The translations under genes were made by a program, and so were the position numbers. DNA of 64,000 nt from Rhinopomastus cyanomelas (Eukaryota > Chordata > Aves > Bucerotiformes > Rhinopomastidae). Positions 22,931 to 35,137 of the stretch are shown here, piece after piece. The notes under the pieces were generated by a model that was not told the DNA's origin, did not search any database, and saw only the letters and a program-made list of their open reading frames with translations. How positions within the stretch are numbered: position 1 is the first letter of the stretch; each line of letters starts with the position of its first letter. The stretch lies in assembly GCA_013400115.1 (NCBI GenBank), contig VXBP01002900.1, positions 1 through 64,000 of the forward strand, written 5' to 3'.

Positions 22931-23620
22931 ATCACAGAATCACAGAACATTAGGGATTGGAAGGCACCTCAAAAGATCATCCAGTCCAATCCCCCCCCTG
23001 CCAGAGGAGGATCACCCAGACCAAGTCACACAGGAACATAACCAGGTGGGCTTTAAACATCTCCAGAGAAGGAGACTCCACAAACCCCCTGGGCAGCCCC
23101 TTCCACTGCTCTGTCACGCTCACTGGGAAGAAGTTCCTTCTCATATTGATGTGGAACCTCCTCTGTTCCAGCTGACACCCACTGCCCCTTGTCCTATCAT
23201 TAGATGCCACAACCTGTGCTTCACACATTTACAAACATTAATGAGGTCACCCCTCCCTCTCCTCTTCTCCAAGCTAAAGAGCCCCAGCTCCCTCAGCCTT
23301 TCCTCATCAGGGAGATGCTTCACTCCCTTCATCATCTCTGTGTCTCTATGCTGGACTCTATCCATCAGCTCTGTGTCCTTCTGGAACTGGACATGATAGT
23401 TATATGTGATCTCACCAGGGCAGAGCAGATGGGGAGGAGAACCTCTCTCTATCTGCTAACCACCCCCGTTCTCATCCACCCCAGGACCCCATTGGCCCTC
23501 TTGGCCACAAGGGCACATTGCTGGCTCATGGTCATCCTGCTGTCCGCTAGGACCCCCATGTCCTTTTCTCCTACGCTGCTCTCCGACAGATCAGTCCCCA
23601 ACCTGCACTTCTATGTAGTG
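22931..23620 (-). mobile_element. Longest CR1 copy in the window
   Basis: Antisense copy of about 690 bp. From the tail at 22931 it runs through the 3' UTR, ORF2 C-terminal codons (frame 22977-23228, with NDRTRGSGCQLEQRRFHIN), the MMKGVKHLPDEERLRELG block (23141-23365), the VQFWAP-equivalent region, and upstream to codons resembling CALVAKRANGVLG near 23490-23530. The reading frame is broken. It is still far short of a full element of several kb: no endonuclease and no complete reverse transcriptase. Confidence 0.95.
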
Positions 23621-25173
23621 ATTAGTAACAGGAGTATCCTCCAAACTCCTGGATGTTGATGTGATGGAAGTGAAGGCATTCCACCTCTGTTCTCAGGCTT
23701 CCTCTGCACTCCCAGCACAACCTGCGCTGCTGTGACTTATGTGGAAATGAAAGTGCAATAAACACCCACCTGCTGGGTTGTGTTCAGGTTTGCTTTGCTG
23801 CTGTGGTCACACCTGGTAGTTAGGCAGAATCCACTGGGGGTACTTCTTCAGGTCACCTGCTGCTGGCAGAACTACAGTCAGTCAAAGACCTCCTAGTCCA
23901 TCGTTCAGCAAGAGCTGTACTAGCAGTATCCTGGACAAGTTTCATGCACCAATCATTCCCTGTGGAATTGCTTGGATGGGTTGTGCTTCCTCACTTCATG
24001 TCTTACAACTTGGGGCTGCACTGGAGCTTGCTAAACAAGTCCCCAGGTCTGCCCACTCACTGTTAGGCACCGAGATACCTCTGCTTCAGTGTCAGGACAA
24101 ACCCAGCATGACACAGCTCCAAGAGCTCTCTTTCTGACACAAGTCAAGGTGGGACTAGCTGGCTTCTGAGATTTCTGTCTGCTAGAGAGGAAATTTCATG
24201 GAAGCCCTGGTTCAGCTCTCCCAAATTTGATCCTGCACCTCAGTTTCAAACCTCAACTTTCAAACAGACCTCAAACCTTACATAAAAATTGATTCAATTC
24301 CTCCTTCATGCGCAGGCTGGTTTTTATTTTCACTAACCCAGTTTCCTCTTCCTTGCTAGTGGGGTCTGCAAACACTTAGAGCACACCTCCATTTGCTCAC
24401 CGGGTTCAGTTTAGCTAGAAGCAGATTAGGCAGGAGGAAGAAAAATCAACCCTTTCTTTTTGGACAGATTGGCTTCCTAGAGCTGTCCAGGAAAGGTGGA
24501 ATGCCAGCTCCCACCCTTGCCACACGCAGCGGGGATTATGGCAAGGAAGTTCTCAGTCTCTGGCAGGGAGACGCTTGAAGGCGTTTAAGGCACCCTGGGA
24601 GCACCAGTTGGAGTCGTCAGCAGAGGCTGTGGTTCCAGTGGGGGGGAAAGGGGATTGCAGATTGACCCAAACAAGGCAGTTTAAGGGAGCATTTGTAGAG
24701 AGCTCCCAGTGCAGACACCCCTTCTTCATCGGCGGCTGTGTCTCAGGAGGGAGAACGCAGCAGGCACTTGATCCAAAGCCTGCGAGCACAAAAGGAAAGC
24801 AGGACAGCATCTCCAAGCAGCCAGCAAGTGCTGCTGCCATCTTCAGACCCTTACCAGACTGTCGTTAGGGAGTGCCACATGTGTGTGACAGACAGCACAC
24901 CAGACACAACTGTTGGCAGATCCTTGCAAGCGGAGGGCCAGCGTCACTCCTCCAGCACTTAGCTTGGAAGGGATCAAAAAGAGGAAACTACTGCAGTGCC
25001 AGATACACATGCACAGATCTTCCAGAGCACAGGAAGTGCAAGAGCCTACAAGAAGCCTTGTGCCTCCCCTCCCTCCGTCCCTTGGCGTCGTAATTCGTTG
25101 CTGTGGGATTATAAACTTCCCAAAGACCAGAGGATGGATGAGTTTGTAAACTCTGTGCACAACAACCATCCTT
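23621..25173. other. Intergenic DNA, nothing recognised
   Basis: 1.5 kb. Many overlapping frames of 60-108 codons on both strands in 24393-25190 reflect moderate GC content; none shows a known domain. Confidence 0.5.
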
Positions 25174-25643
25174 CATCTATAAATATGTGAAGGGTGGGTG
25201 TCTGGAGGATGGAGCCAGGCTCTTCTCGGTGTCATCTAGTGAGAGCACAAGGGGCAGTGGGTGTGAGCTGCAATGTAGGAGGTTCCATACAAGTATCAGA
25301 AGAAACTTCTTCACAGTGAGGGTGACGCAGCACTGGAACAGGCTGCTCAGGGAGGTTGTGGAGTCTCCTTCTTTGGAGACATTTAAAGCCCACCTGGCCA
25401 TGTTCCTCTGTGACTTGGTCTAGGTGATCCTGCTATGTCAGGGGTATTGACCTAGATGATCTTTTGAGGTCCCTTCTGATCCCTAACAATTCTATGATTC
25501 TATGATTCATTTCCCCATCTTCTCTGGAGACATTTAATACCCGCCTGGCCATGTTTCTCTGTGACTTGGTCTAGGTGATCCTGCTGTGGTTGGGGGTTTG
25601 GACTAGATGATCTTTTGAGGTCCCTTCCTAATGATTCTGTGAT
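25174..25643 (+). mobile_element. Two head-to-tail sense CR1 copies
   Basis: 25174-25508 is a copy with an open C-terminal ORF2 frame (25187-25423, ending AHLAMFLCDLV), 3' UTR and ATTCTATG tail. 25517-25643 is a second copy starting in the SLETFKTHLDMF-equivalent codons. The second does not begin at the usual TGACTTGG join, so it may be an independent insertion. Confidence 0.94.
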
Positions 25644-25714
25644 CTTTTCTGTGAAAACTCAGTGGTTATTTACAGGGAAGGACTCATGTGTGGACATTGA
25701 TTCTGTGAACTTGT

Positions 25715-25782
25715 TAGGTAGGGCTGTTGGTTGGATTCGTTGATCCCAAGGTGTTTTCCACCCTGAATGAGCCTATGACACT
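25715..25782 (+). mobile_element. Probable old CR1 tail
   Basis: Diverged sense sequence GGTTGGATTCGTTGATCCCA...CCTGAATGAGCCTATGAC resembles the 3' end of older bird CR1 subfamilies (GGTTGGACT.GATGATC..CCAACCTGAATGATTCTATGA). Short, so tentative. Confidence 0.55.
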
Positions 25783-26894
25783 GCGCGGCAGCAGCGCTCG
25801 ATCCCCTTGCTCCAGAGGCAGTGACAGTGGCCGCACCCTCTCCATCACTGGGTGACTTATTGCTCCATTACCAGCCTGAACTTGGAAGGCTGCTCAACGG
25901 CAGCAATAACAAGACAGATAGGCCTTTATGAAATCTATACTATTAACCCTATTTGTTTTGCCACGAGCTGACAACTTTACTAAACCGCTCGTAATTGGCC
26001 ACCGAGGCAAGACCTCAGCTCTGCTCGCCGTTATGACGCTATTGATTTTCAATAATTGCTGCCTCATTTGCGGGTAGGGGGAGCGCACACGTTGCTGTTG
26101 TACCGCGAGGGAACCCAGGACCAAACCAGCCGCGCGGCTCTGCCGTGGCACAAACGTCACGGGCGCGCGCCGTGAGGAGCTGGAGCAGAGGTCTGGTGTT
26201 TTTCCGTTGGCGTTGTATTTCTGCTTTAGGAGGAGTGAATGGGATTAACCACGCAGCTAAACACGGCGCTAGCCCTGTAGGATACTCGCCTTAGTCAAAG
26301 GCTGAAATGCATTAACATTAAAAAACTCCATAGGGTTGTTTTAAATATTCATTAGGAAATCTGCAGGCTTTGGTGCAACGGCGGAGGGCTCCAGTGTTTT
26401 TATAATTGGAAGCCAGGCCAGTGGAAACTTTCTCAGCCACGGGTAAAAAAAATGTGGCCCAGTTTCTGTTCCGACGTTAGCGAACCCTGATGATGCTCCC
26501 TAAATCTCAATCCCCTGAGCAGGGCTACCCACGCACACACCTGCTAGCCCGCTGTTGTGATGTGGTCTCGTTCATTATCGGCTCTTTTGCTTAGTGCTCT
26601 CCTCTCCTTAAAATATGCAATCATGCCCTTGGCCCAGAGTGCAGCACTCTACTCTTCTTGTTCCAGATGAAAGGAACAAGGTTGCTGGGAAGAATTTAAA
26701 GAGTGTCGGGTGTCTCTCAACAGGTAAATGATTCACCAAATTTGCTGACAAGCACAAGCATTTAACATAAACCCAGGGAAGCTGTCAGCACACTTATCTA
26801 CAGATGACTCACTCAAAATTCAATTAGCATGACATTACACACTGATGCAGGAAAGTGAAGTGTGTCTCTGGCACTTTATTATCATTAATAGTAT

Positions 26895-27035
26895 TATTTT
26901 ATTCTTCTTTTTCTTCTTGTTATGTATCTTTTCCTCAATATTTGTCCTTCCTTTTGTTTTTCTCTCTTCTTTTTGTTCATCTCTTCTTCTCCTCCTCCTC
27001 CTCCTCCTTTTATTTTTCTCTTCTTTTTTTAACTT
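26895..27035. repeat. Pyrimidine tract with (CTC)n core
   Basis: About 140 bp of TTC/TTTC-rich sequence with an uninterrupted CTC run near 26990-27010. It generates spurious low-complexity reading frames. Confidence 0.9.
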
Positions 27036-27981
27036 GTAATTTTTAAGCTCTTGGAATTGTAATTAACTTGTACTTTTTAAAAGTCAGCATCCCTTCGGTT
27101 TTCTGACCTCTCATTTCTCCGGGCAGCAAAGAACCGCCTGAATTCTTGCTTCCTCACTTTCTTGTTCCATAGATGTCAAGCAATCACCATGAAAGACTGG
27201 GAAAGGAGAGTTCTGAAGATTTACCCCTCCCAGGAGATCTTTGCCCAGATTTGCTATAAAACTCAGTGTAATCTTTGATCTTCCAGTTACTTGTACTCTT
27301 CTCTGTTACTTGAAACCCAGCATTATTATTAAGCTTAAGTAGATTGCTTTAAACTTCTAAAATATTTACTCTCATGCCTCCCGATGGGATGTTAACAATA
27401 AAAAACAGCGAAGGGCTCCTACATTTGTTTTTACTTTACATAAACGAATTAAGCAGCCTCATCGAGGCTCGTTTAGACCCACAATAATGTAAACTAAAGC
27501 AACACAAAAGAGCCTCGCATCCTCGTTCGCAGCTTTGGAGGTAGAAGTTTAGAGAAAGGGTTTAGCTGCTCTCTATCCTTTCGGCTGTGAGCAGACCTGG
27601 GCAGGTCACCCCGCTCGTAAGGGAAACGTGTGATGCCAACAGCTCGGCTGTTTGCTTTTGTATTTTCTCAAGCCAGTTCAAAGGGACTCACTTGACTGTA
27701 TCCCTTCGCCCTCCCCCACACTTCATCCTTCATAACCATTGTTTAATGAATTTTTATTAGAAAAGCATGGCTGCACTTATAAAAAAAAACCTTTCTTTGA
27801 AACCAGGAGGAGAGTGTGTTTTCCCTGGCATTAGCCTGTTAGTTTTTAATATCAGGTTTGCACTGGAGTTGACTCCTGGTGCATTTTGGAACCATAAGCC
27901 AACAAAGTGAAGCTAATGGGAAAGGAAATAAAACAGGAGAAGAGAGCCCCTTTTGAAGTGTGGACAGGAAATCTGCACAAC

Positions 27982-28020
27982 TCTCTCTCCTCCTCCTCCT
28001 CCTCCTCCTCCTCCTTCCAT
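27982..28020. repeat. (TCC)n microsatellite
   Basis: About nine uninterrupted TCC units flanked by TCTC. The minus frame across it encodes a poly-Glu run, a simple-repeat artefact. Confidence 0.95.
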
Positions 28021-28272
28021 CTTCCCCTACCCCAGTCCCATGCAGTGCCCTTTTCTCCCAACGAGTGAGGTTTGCTCACTTTCTTTGTTTGGAGGATGGC
28101 ATCAAGCAAGAACACCAGCTCAGTTTGGGCTTCTCGGTTAACAAACCTTTTGGGAGAAATATTCCCCGGCATAAAAAAGACAAACAAACCAGCAACCACA
28201 AGGAAACAATTAAGAAATCAACTCTGTCCTTTTGGACAAGGTAAAAGGTGTTGCCTTCCACCAAGCTTTGCA

Positions 28273-28361
28273 CAGAGTCACAGAACATCAGGGATTGGAA
28301 GGCACCTCAAAAGATCATCTAGTCCAATGATGGACTACCTGGACCAAGCCACATAGGAGGA
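28273..28361 (-). mobile_element. CR1 LINE 3' fragment with small deletion
   Basis: Antisense tail and 3' UTR. The CCCCCTGCCACAGCAGGATC segment is lost, so TCCAATG runs directly into ATGGACTACCTGGACCAAG. Confidence 0.92.
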
Positions 28362-28365
28362 TTCT

Positions 28366-28560
28366 TGTGCTGGTTTGAGGCAGAACCCTCCAGCACAGGT
28401 TGTTAGACTCCCCTCCCATCAATACAGAAAGGGAACACAAATGAATCTGAAAACTAGAATAAATTGTAAAATTTATTCCAAATAAAATAAATTTAAAAGG
28501 AATTAAAACAACAACAACTGAAAAACCTTCACAATAAAGAAAAGGGAAATTTAGGGAGAT
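28366..28560. other. Possible old LTR-type remnant
   Basis: Starts TGTGCTGGTTTGAGGCAGAA, which resembles the TG-initiated ends of bird endogenous retrovirus LTRs, and continues into an A-rich stretch with AATAAA-like motifs (28450-28530). I see no matching second LTR, no CA end and no coding part. This is a weak call from impression alone. Confidence 0.2.
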
Positions 28561-29293
28561 GATGTAGGGGAATGATTCTATTTCTTATCAAGAGAAGATC
28601 AGCAGAACAGGGCACGGCAAACACGCTGCAATACCCATTGCACCAGTCCTGACAGATGACTGAAGTCATGATCCAGGGTGCACTGCTCATCAAGGACTGG
28701 GCATGCCTAGGTGCTGCAGGGACAACAGCAGCGCCGTGTGAAATCTGTGTGCAACAGATAACAGCCCATCCGGGGAGTGAGTTATGTGTATGAAATGCTG
28801 CAGACTCCAGCTCGCCAGGTGCTTTTACAATCCTTCACCAAAAGACCATCATTATGCAGTAGCTGTGTAGTGGCTTTTCCATTCATGGTGCCAAAATGTC
28901 ATTGATCATCTGCTGCAGTAAGGTGTCTGTGTCAGCTGCTTCACCTGTTAGAGCTGGTTAAAAGAAAATGGGCACTTGCAAGAGCCAACTCATTTCCTCC
29001 ACAAGCAGGCACCATGTGAATCATACCCTAAAAGCACGTATTTCTTTCCATCACCTACAGACAGATGATTAGTAACCAGCTCAGATGTAGCTGTCCAGAG
29101 GAGAGAAGCCTGAAGCAGTGACTCCCATCCCTGGGAAACAGATCTCAGTAGGATTTTGAGGAGGACACAAAGTGCTGAGAGTTGTGTGGCTTTAAAAATG
29201 CTGGAGTGCTGGTGGAGCTGTGGCAAGAGAGATTGATCCAAGCCATGGACTCAGCAAATTCATCACCATTACACAAACAAAAAATCCTTCAGA
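28561..29293. other. Intergenic DNA, nothing recognised
   Basis: About 730 bp with no recognisable gene or repeat. Confidence 0.5.
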
Positions 29294-29366
29294 CTTCACA
29301 GAACATTAGGGATTGGAAGGGACCTCCAAAGACCATCTAGTCCAATCCCCCTGCCAGAGCAGGATC
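29294..29366 (-). mobile_element. CR1 LINE 3' UTR fragment
   Basis: Antisense tail and core to AGAGCAGGATC, about 73 bp. Confidence 0.93.
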
Positions 29367-30659
29367 TCTTCACTGGAGAAGCCATGGAATCAGAATGTAT
29401 TGTTCTGGCCCGTCCCACGCTGGAATCAGCTCTGGTCCAAGTTGCCACAATTGAGCAGGATAACCTATTCACAAGTCACCAGCAGGACATACCTGCTCGG
29501 GAGAAGTGAAGCAGATGTGTGACCTGTCTGGTTGAGCCCTTGGTTTTACGTCATCGTTTCACATAGCTGCCTTGACTGCACTTGAACGAGGGCTTAGCTT
29601 GGCAGACAGCGTGGGTTAGCAGCAACGCGTACAAATAAACATGTTACTCTTAAAGTTTAGATACTGACTTGCAGGACAACAGGAATCAAACAAATACAGC
29701 TCTTGAACGTCCAGATTATGTAGCCAGAGCACAGGCACATTCCACAGAGACGAGGAATCAGCGAGAGCCCTGACACAGGAAGTATTTCATGGTTCCATGA
29801 GAAGCAGCTCAAGCCCTGCTCTGTGTCCTAATCACAGGGGGTTACAAGCTGTTTTACACCTATGCTGTTTGAAGGAGAGAAAGGACAAGCTCATACTTTG
29901 CTGGTCGTATGAGAAGGAAGCTGACATGAGCCAGACATCACACAGCTATCAAACACCACAAGGCAGGGAGTCAGGCTCTGTAGCCCATCTCCTCCAGCCT
30001 TGCCATTCCCCAGCACATCAGAAAGCAGAAAGACTTGCCTACTGCAGTCCGTTGTGCCCAAGCAAAGACTGTGAGATACCTTCCAACCCTACCTGGATTG
30101 AAACTCAGCATCAATTTGGATTGAACCACCACCTCAGATACCAAACTCAGCAACTTTACGCAGCAGGCTTGAGTGGAGATAAAAAATTAATGTGTTCAAT
30201 AACTTAGGCATCTGAGAGAGTCCCATGACCATAATATAAACACACTGATGTTGACAAGAAAATATTTATTATTAATTTTACATCAGAGCTACAACGTTCC
30301 AGGTACATTTCTTAGTCCATTACTAACTTTGCAGGGTTCGACGGTAATTAGAACTTCTTTATCTCCATCAATTTGCACCTATGTTTAGAAAAACAATAAA
30401 TAGACAGAAGAAAGAGGATTGTTCTCATTTCAACATCTATTTGGCCTGAACAAGCATTCCTAGGAAGTTTTTGGGGCTGCTGCAGTAAATGAGTAGGTGT
30501 TTACAAGAATATAAAAGATATTAACTAGCCATTTCTGGAGCTGTCATGGCAATGCCCCAGATTTCTTATAAAGCCCTGAATAGCTACTGACTGAAACGTC
30601 AGATGCCTGGAATGATGATCCCCTTTACAGATGGATGTGTATATATAGCCATTGTATAT
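29367..30659. other. Intergenic DNA, nothing recognised
   Basis: A 136-codon plus frame (29797-30207) shows no domain or signal I recognise. 30230-30420 is AT-rich with TATTATTAATTTTAC. No CR1. Confidence 0.45.
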
Positions 30660-31219
30660 AGGAGGGGGTGGTTAGCAGATTGAGAGAAGTTCTCCTCCTC
30701 CTCCACTCTGCCCTGGAATATTCTGTCCATTTCTGGGCCACTCAGTTCAAGAAGGACACGGAGCTGCTGGAGAGAGTCCAGCACGGAGCCACAAGGATGA
30801 TGAAGCGAGTGGAACACCTCCCTGATGAGGAAAGGAAAGATGCATCTCCTGAGATGGGAAATAAGGAGACAGAGGGGTGACCCCATTAATGGTTATAAAT
30901 GTTTGAAGGGTGGGTGTCAGCAGGATGGAGCCAGGCTCTGCACAATGTCATCTGATGATGGAACAAGGGACAATGGATGAGGCTGGAACATAGGAGGTTC
31001 CACATCAATATGAGAAGGAACTTCTTCATCATGAGGATGACAGACCACTGGAAGGGGCTGCCCGGGGGGGTTGTGGAGTCTCCTTCTCTGAAGATATTTA
31101 AAACCCACCTGGATGTGCTCCTGTGTGACTTGGTCTAGGTGATCCCACTGTGGCAGGGGGATTGGACTGGATGATCTTTCAAGGTCCCTTCCAATCCCTA
31201 GTGTTCTGTGATTCTGTGA
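30660..31219 (+). mobile_element. CR1 LINE 3' fragment, about 560 bp
   Basis: Sense copy from the SRLREVLLLLHSAL codons, through FWATQFKKDTELLERVQHGA and MMKRVEHLPDEER, the remaining C-terminus, 3' UTR and TTCTGTGA tail. One of the longer copies; the frame breaks after DEER at about 30833. Confidence 0.95.
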
Positions 31220-32693
31220 AACACACGCACTGCAAACCCACGTGTGTGTGACACAGAGACACACATTCCAGAAGCTGCAGATGTGTGTCAGGTAAACAAA
31301 AGTGCCAAGAAGATGCTGCACCTTTTTGCTGCTGTTTACAGTCACTTGGCAGAAGATAGCTCTTGCAGACTCTTCACATTATGAATCTTCAAGCAGACTC
31401 TCATTTTCTGGACACTTCAACTGTCAGTGAAGAAATCTCTCCTTTAAACTCGAGCACAGACAGTACAGTAAGTCGCTGTGTTTTGCTCACTTTATGATCT
31501 GGACTCAAATTTCCAAACAAAGATTCCTGTGCCAAGATTTCAGACCCCTAAATTTGGTGAGGGAAAACAGCATCAGTTTTGTTTTAAGAAACAACAGCCC
31601 CGTTGTATTTGTTTTTCTTGTTCAGTGTTTTTCTGTTGTGAAACAGCAGCACTGGAAGCAGAGCAGGCTGGCCAGCGCTGGCCACTGAGCAGAGCCTTGT
31701 AGAGGTGGCAGCAAGGCGGTTCTTAGGTGGCATCAAGCTGCTGGGACTAGCTCCAGTGAGCTGAGCAGGCCAAGACTGCAAGGAGCCACAGCTAGACCTC
31801 CTTGGACTTGGGTGCTGCTGGAATGCTTCTGCCTTGCCACCATCACCGTGGCTGCTGCAGGTTCCAGTGGGGATCTGGGAAGGAAGAACAGAGACTTCAC
31901 CGGAGCTGCTCTCCTCAGCCTCAAGCACAGCACAGCTCAGCCAGCCCAGGAGAGCCATCCATCCACGTTATGCAGCTTGTGTGTAATAAAACATAACTCA
32001 CACATTTTGAGATCATCAGCTGAAGTGTTAAAACAGGCACCGTGCTGAGAAAATAAATACAGACATCAAGACTGGGGGAGGCGGCGCCATCGCAGAGCAA
32101 CTGAGAGCAACATCAGGACTGCTCCTTCGTTTGCTTCCCTTTTTTTAACTCATGTAATTAAAGACTTCCTCAGCATGGACACAAAGGGAGTATCTCATGT
32201 GAACCTTAACAAAATAAAAAGATTTAAAGGTTTAATATACCTCCAGGAAAAAAAGAGAAGCAGTCAAAAGATTTCCTTAAAAAAAAAAAATTAAAGATCC
32301 GCAAATGGCTGCTGAAACTCCATCAGGCAGCTGGAACTTGTTAATAGTCACACTCTCCTGTGACTTGAGTTGCAAGGATCTTAGGATGAATTTTTTACAG
32401 ATAGCCTTTCAAACAAGCTGAGAGCATTCTGGCCTGCTGGACTGAAACGTCCTGGAGACACTGTGGCATCTAGGGGAAACCAACCCTCCTGACACGCAGG
32501 CTTCAAGAAAAGTCTTCTCTTTCATTTCCTTTTCTTATAAAGAAAAAGAAAAACCACTTTGTCAGTAGCAGTGACTCAGTAGTCAAAATCAACAGTATTC
32601 TTTTCCCGCTCTGTTCTGCACATCTAGTTCCTCTGAGAGAGCAGAGGTAATGAATAATAATAGTGATGTCTTCACTAGCCGGTGCTACCACGT
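31220..32693. other. Intergenic DNA, nothing recognised
   Basis: Overlapping frames on both strands at 31478-32048 (up to 124 codons, minus) have no recognisable domain. An A-run lies at about 32278-32290. Confidence 0.45.
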
Positions 32694-32815
32694 GAATCAC
32701 AGAAGCACAGAACATTAGGGATTGGAAGGGACCTCCAAAGATCATCCAGTCCAATCCCCCTGCCACTGCAGGATCTCCTAGACCAAGTCGCAAGGAACAT
32801 GTCCAGGTGGGTTTT
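32694..32815 (-). mobile_element. CR1 LINE 3' fragment
   Basis: Antisense tail, 3' UTR and the last ORF2 codons. Confidence 0.95.
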
Positions 32816-32971
32816 CTGCTGGGCGTTTTGGGAGGCTGTGATCAAGACAGAGACATTTAGACTCTGTTTATCAACTCCCTGCAAAATTCTGATTGTTTAG
32901 GTGACGTTCTGTGCTTCTGAGATACTTAGAGTCACACTTCCAGACATAGTAATATGTCATATTCGGATAGT

Positions 32972-33365
32972 CACCCTTTCTGGGAAACAATTCTTCCCAA
33001 TATCTAGTCTAAACCTCCCCTGTTGTAGCTTGAACCCCTTGCCTCTTGTTCAGTCACTAATTGCTTGTGAGAAGAGACCAGCACCAAGCTCTCCACAACA
33101 TCCTTTCAGGTAGTTGTAGAGAGTGATGAGGTCTCCTCTCAGCCTCCTCTTCTTCACAGTAAACAGCCCCAGCTCTTTCAGTCTTTCCTCATCAGATTGA
33201 TTCTCCAGGCCCTTCATCAGCTTCATTGCCCTCCTTTGCACCTTCTCCAACACCTCCACATCTGTCTTGTATTTAGGTGCCCAAAACTGGACACAGCATT
33301 CAAGATGTGGCCTCACCAGGGCTGAATAGAGGGGGACCATCACCTCCCTACTCCTGCAGAGATGT
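32972..33365 (-). mobile_element. Older CR1 subfamily fragment
   Basis: Antisense copy without the 3' end. The minus frame 33050-33343 is open and reads SALVRPHLECCVQFWAPKYK, then VQRRAMKLMKGLENQSDEE and AGLFSQAISD, classic CR1 ORF2 C-terminus of an older subfamily. The 3' UTR and tail are missing. Confidence 0.94.
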
Positions 33366-34801
33366 CATCCTGAGCTCTCTGTCTCATCAGATCTGCCCAC
33401 CAGGCTCATTGCAGCCTGTGTGCGGTCAGGCTTGGATTTGGGACTTGTATCAGCATCCCAGAAGCACTGCCAGCCTTGGCACACTCTGTCTGTCAGTCTT
33501 AGCAGAAAGGCCAAGAACTGGCAAGGACATGACGACTGGGTCTCCTGGGCCCTGCGAAAGGTCAGTCAAGGTCAGATCAGGGTGGCAATGTGGGGATGCT
33601 CGCTCTGCTGGACCTCATCCCGAGCCCATTCTGCAAGGAAGGCTACAGTCTTCAGGGCTGTCACTTCCCTCACAACCACTAAACTCAGACAAACATTTTG
33701 AAAAAGAAAAAAAACAATCTCAGAAAAAGTTAAACTAACAAACTCTAAATAGGGAAAGGTGTTAAATTATGTGTGGCCTCATTCTTGTGCTTGCCCTGAC
33801 AAACAAAATGTGGCCAAGAGAGAATTACAAGCCATGAGGCTGTTCAACTTTCCTTGGACCCTCTCTTTCAGATTCCTTATGAAGGATTTGATAGACTGGA
33901 TGCATCGGCGTGCTGGGTGATGGAGGCCGTGAGGAGAAGGGAGAAGAGTGATTCTCTTCTTCCTACACACACAAACACGTGTGCACACACACTGCCCTCG
34001 AGGTGAATGAGCCCTTTCATAGGGAAACACAAGTTCTGCTGGTTTATTAGACTTGGAACCGAGTCGCACCGCCTCAACCTGCCAGGGTTAGGTTGTACAC
34101 ACCAGAAAAATGTCTCACCTGCAGTACCTGTCATCCTGGTCCATATTAACCTCAGCTTGAGGATCTCTACTGTCTATGGATGGATGCTGAAGGCCTCTTG
34201 CAGCCCCAGAGTTGGGCAGGAGGAGGTTTTCTGCCTTGTACCGCAGCCGCGGGGACTCAGCACCTCCTCCGGAGGCAGGCGGTGTTTCCCGCAGGAATGA
34301 CTGCCAGCGGGAGGAGGGACATTCCTTGAGGTTCCCCTTTCAGAGACTTCTCAGAATCCCTCTCTCTGGGTGGGTTGGCATCTCCTCTGCTAGCAGGAGC
34401 AAATGGCCTATCTCCTGCAGGGTCTGAGCCAATCAATCATAGATGGAGGGCAAGTTGCCCCTAGGCTGTCTTCTGGCCCTCAGTAGCTCTTCCCTCTGTG
34501 GTCTTCAGTGCTACTCAGAAGCACAGGTTCTGGGAATAGTCCTCTGCCTGCATCCAGCTGTCTGTGCCCTGCAACAAGAGCCTCACAGTGCCCTGCCAAG
34601 CTGACCAGCCTTTGAAGGCACAGCCCCAAACACCACGCGTTCCACTCCGAGGCAGAATGCAGCAACAGCTGTAATTAAAACCTTTATTAACGCAAACACG
34701 TGAAGGCACAGTTATCACTAAACTATCCAACGGTGGCTGAGGTGCTGTCTCACTCTCTTTAGAAGACCAGACCAGCTCCTGTCAGGAGATGGGACAGATG
34801 C
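33366..34801. other. Intergenic DNA, nothing recognised
   Basis: Several overlapping frames up to 153 codons (one begins inside the preceding CR1). A short (AC/GT)n-like patch lies near 33965-33995. No recognisable gene. Confidence 0.45.
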
Positions 34802-35137
34802 GACCTCATTAATGTCTGTAAATATGCGAAGGGTGGGTGTCAGGATGATGGAGCCAGGCTCTGCTCAGAGGCATCTAGTGACAGGACAAGGGGCAGTGGG
34901 TGTGAGCTGGAACAGAGAAGGTTCCATATAAATATCAGAAGGAGCTTCTTCCCAGTGAGGGTGACAGAGCACTGGAACAGGCTGCCCAGGGGGTTGTGGA
35001 GTCTCCTTCTCTGGAAACATTTAAAACCCACCTGGATACGTTCCTGCACGACTTGGTCTAGATGATCCTGCTGTGGCAGGGGGATTGGACTAGATGATCT
35101 TTTGAGGTCCCTTCCAGACCCTAATGTTCTGTGATTC
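34802..35137 (+). mobile_element. CR1 LINE 3' fragment
   Basis: Sense copy from the CDLINVCKYAKGGCQ-type codons through the 3' UTR and a short tail, about 335 bp. Confidence 0.95.

Larger units (their letters stand above)
25783..28272. promoter_or_regulatory. 2.5-kb CR1-free island, candidate enhancer cluster
   Basis: Longest repeat-poor stretch of the flank apart from two simple pyrimidine tracts. Sub-blocks 25860-26090, 26220-26460 and 27300-27560 look like conserved non-coding DNA: AT-rich, with retained CpGs and homeodomain-type cores (CGTAATTGGCC near 25990, TTTTCAATAATTGC near 26047, TATTCATTAGG near 26346). Overlapping frames are short and unconvincing. Regulation of SHOX from its downstream desert is established in amniotes; assigning it to this block is inference. 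Confidence 0.4.

Noticed and set aside
27852..28199. 115-codon minus frame with a poly-Glu tract
   Set aside because: The Glu run is the translated (TCC)n microsatellite; no domain elsewhere.
33050..33343. 97-codon minus frame as a host gene
   Set aside because: It is the C-terminus of an older CR1 ORF2.
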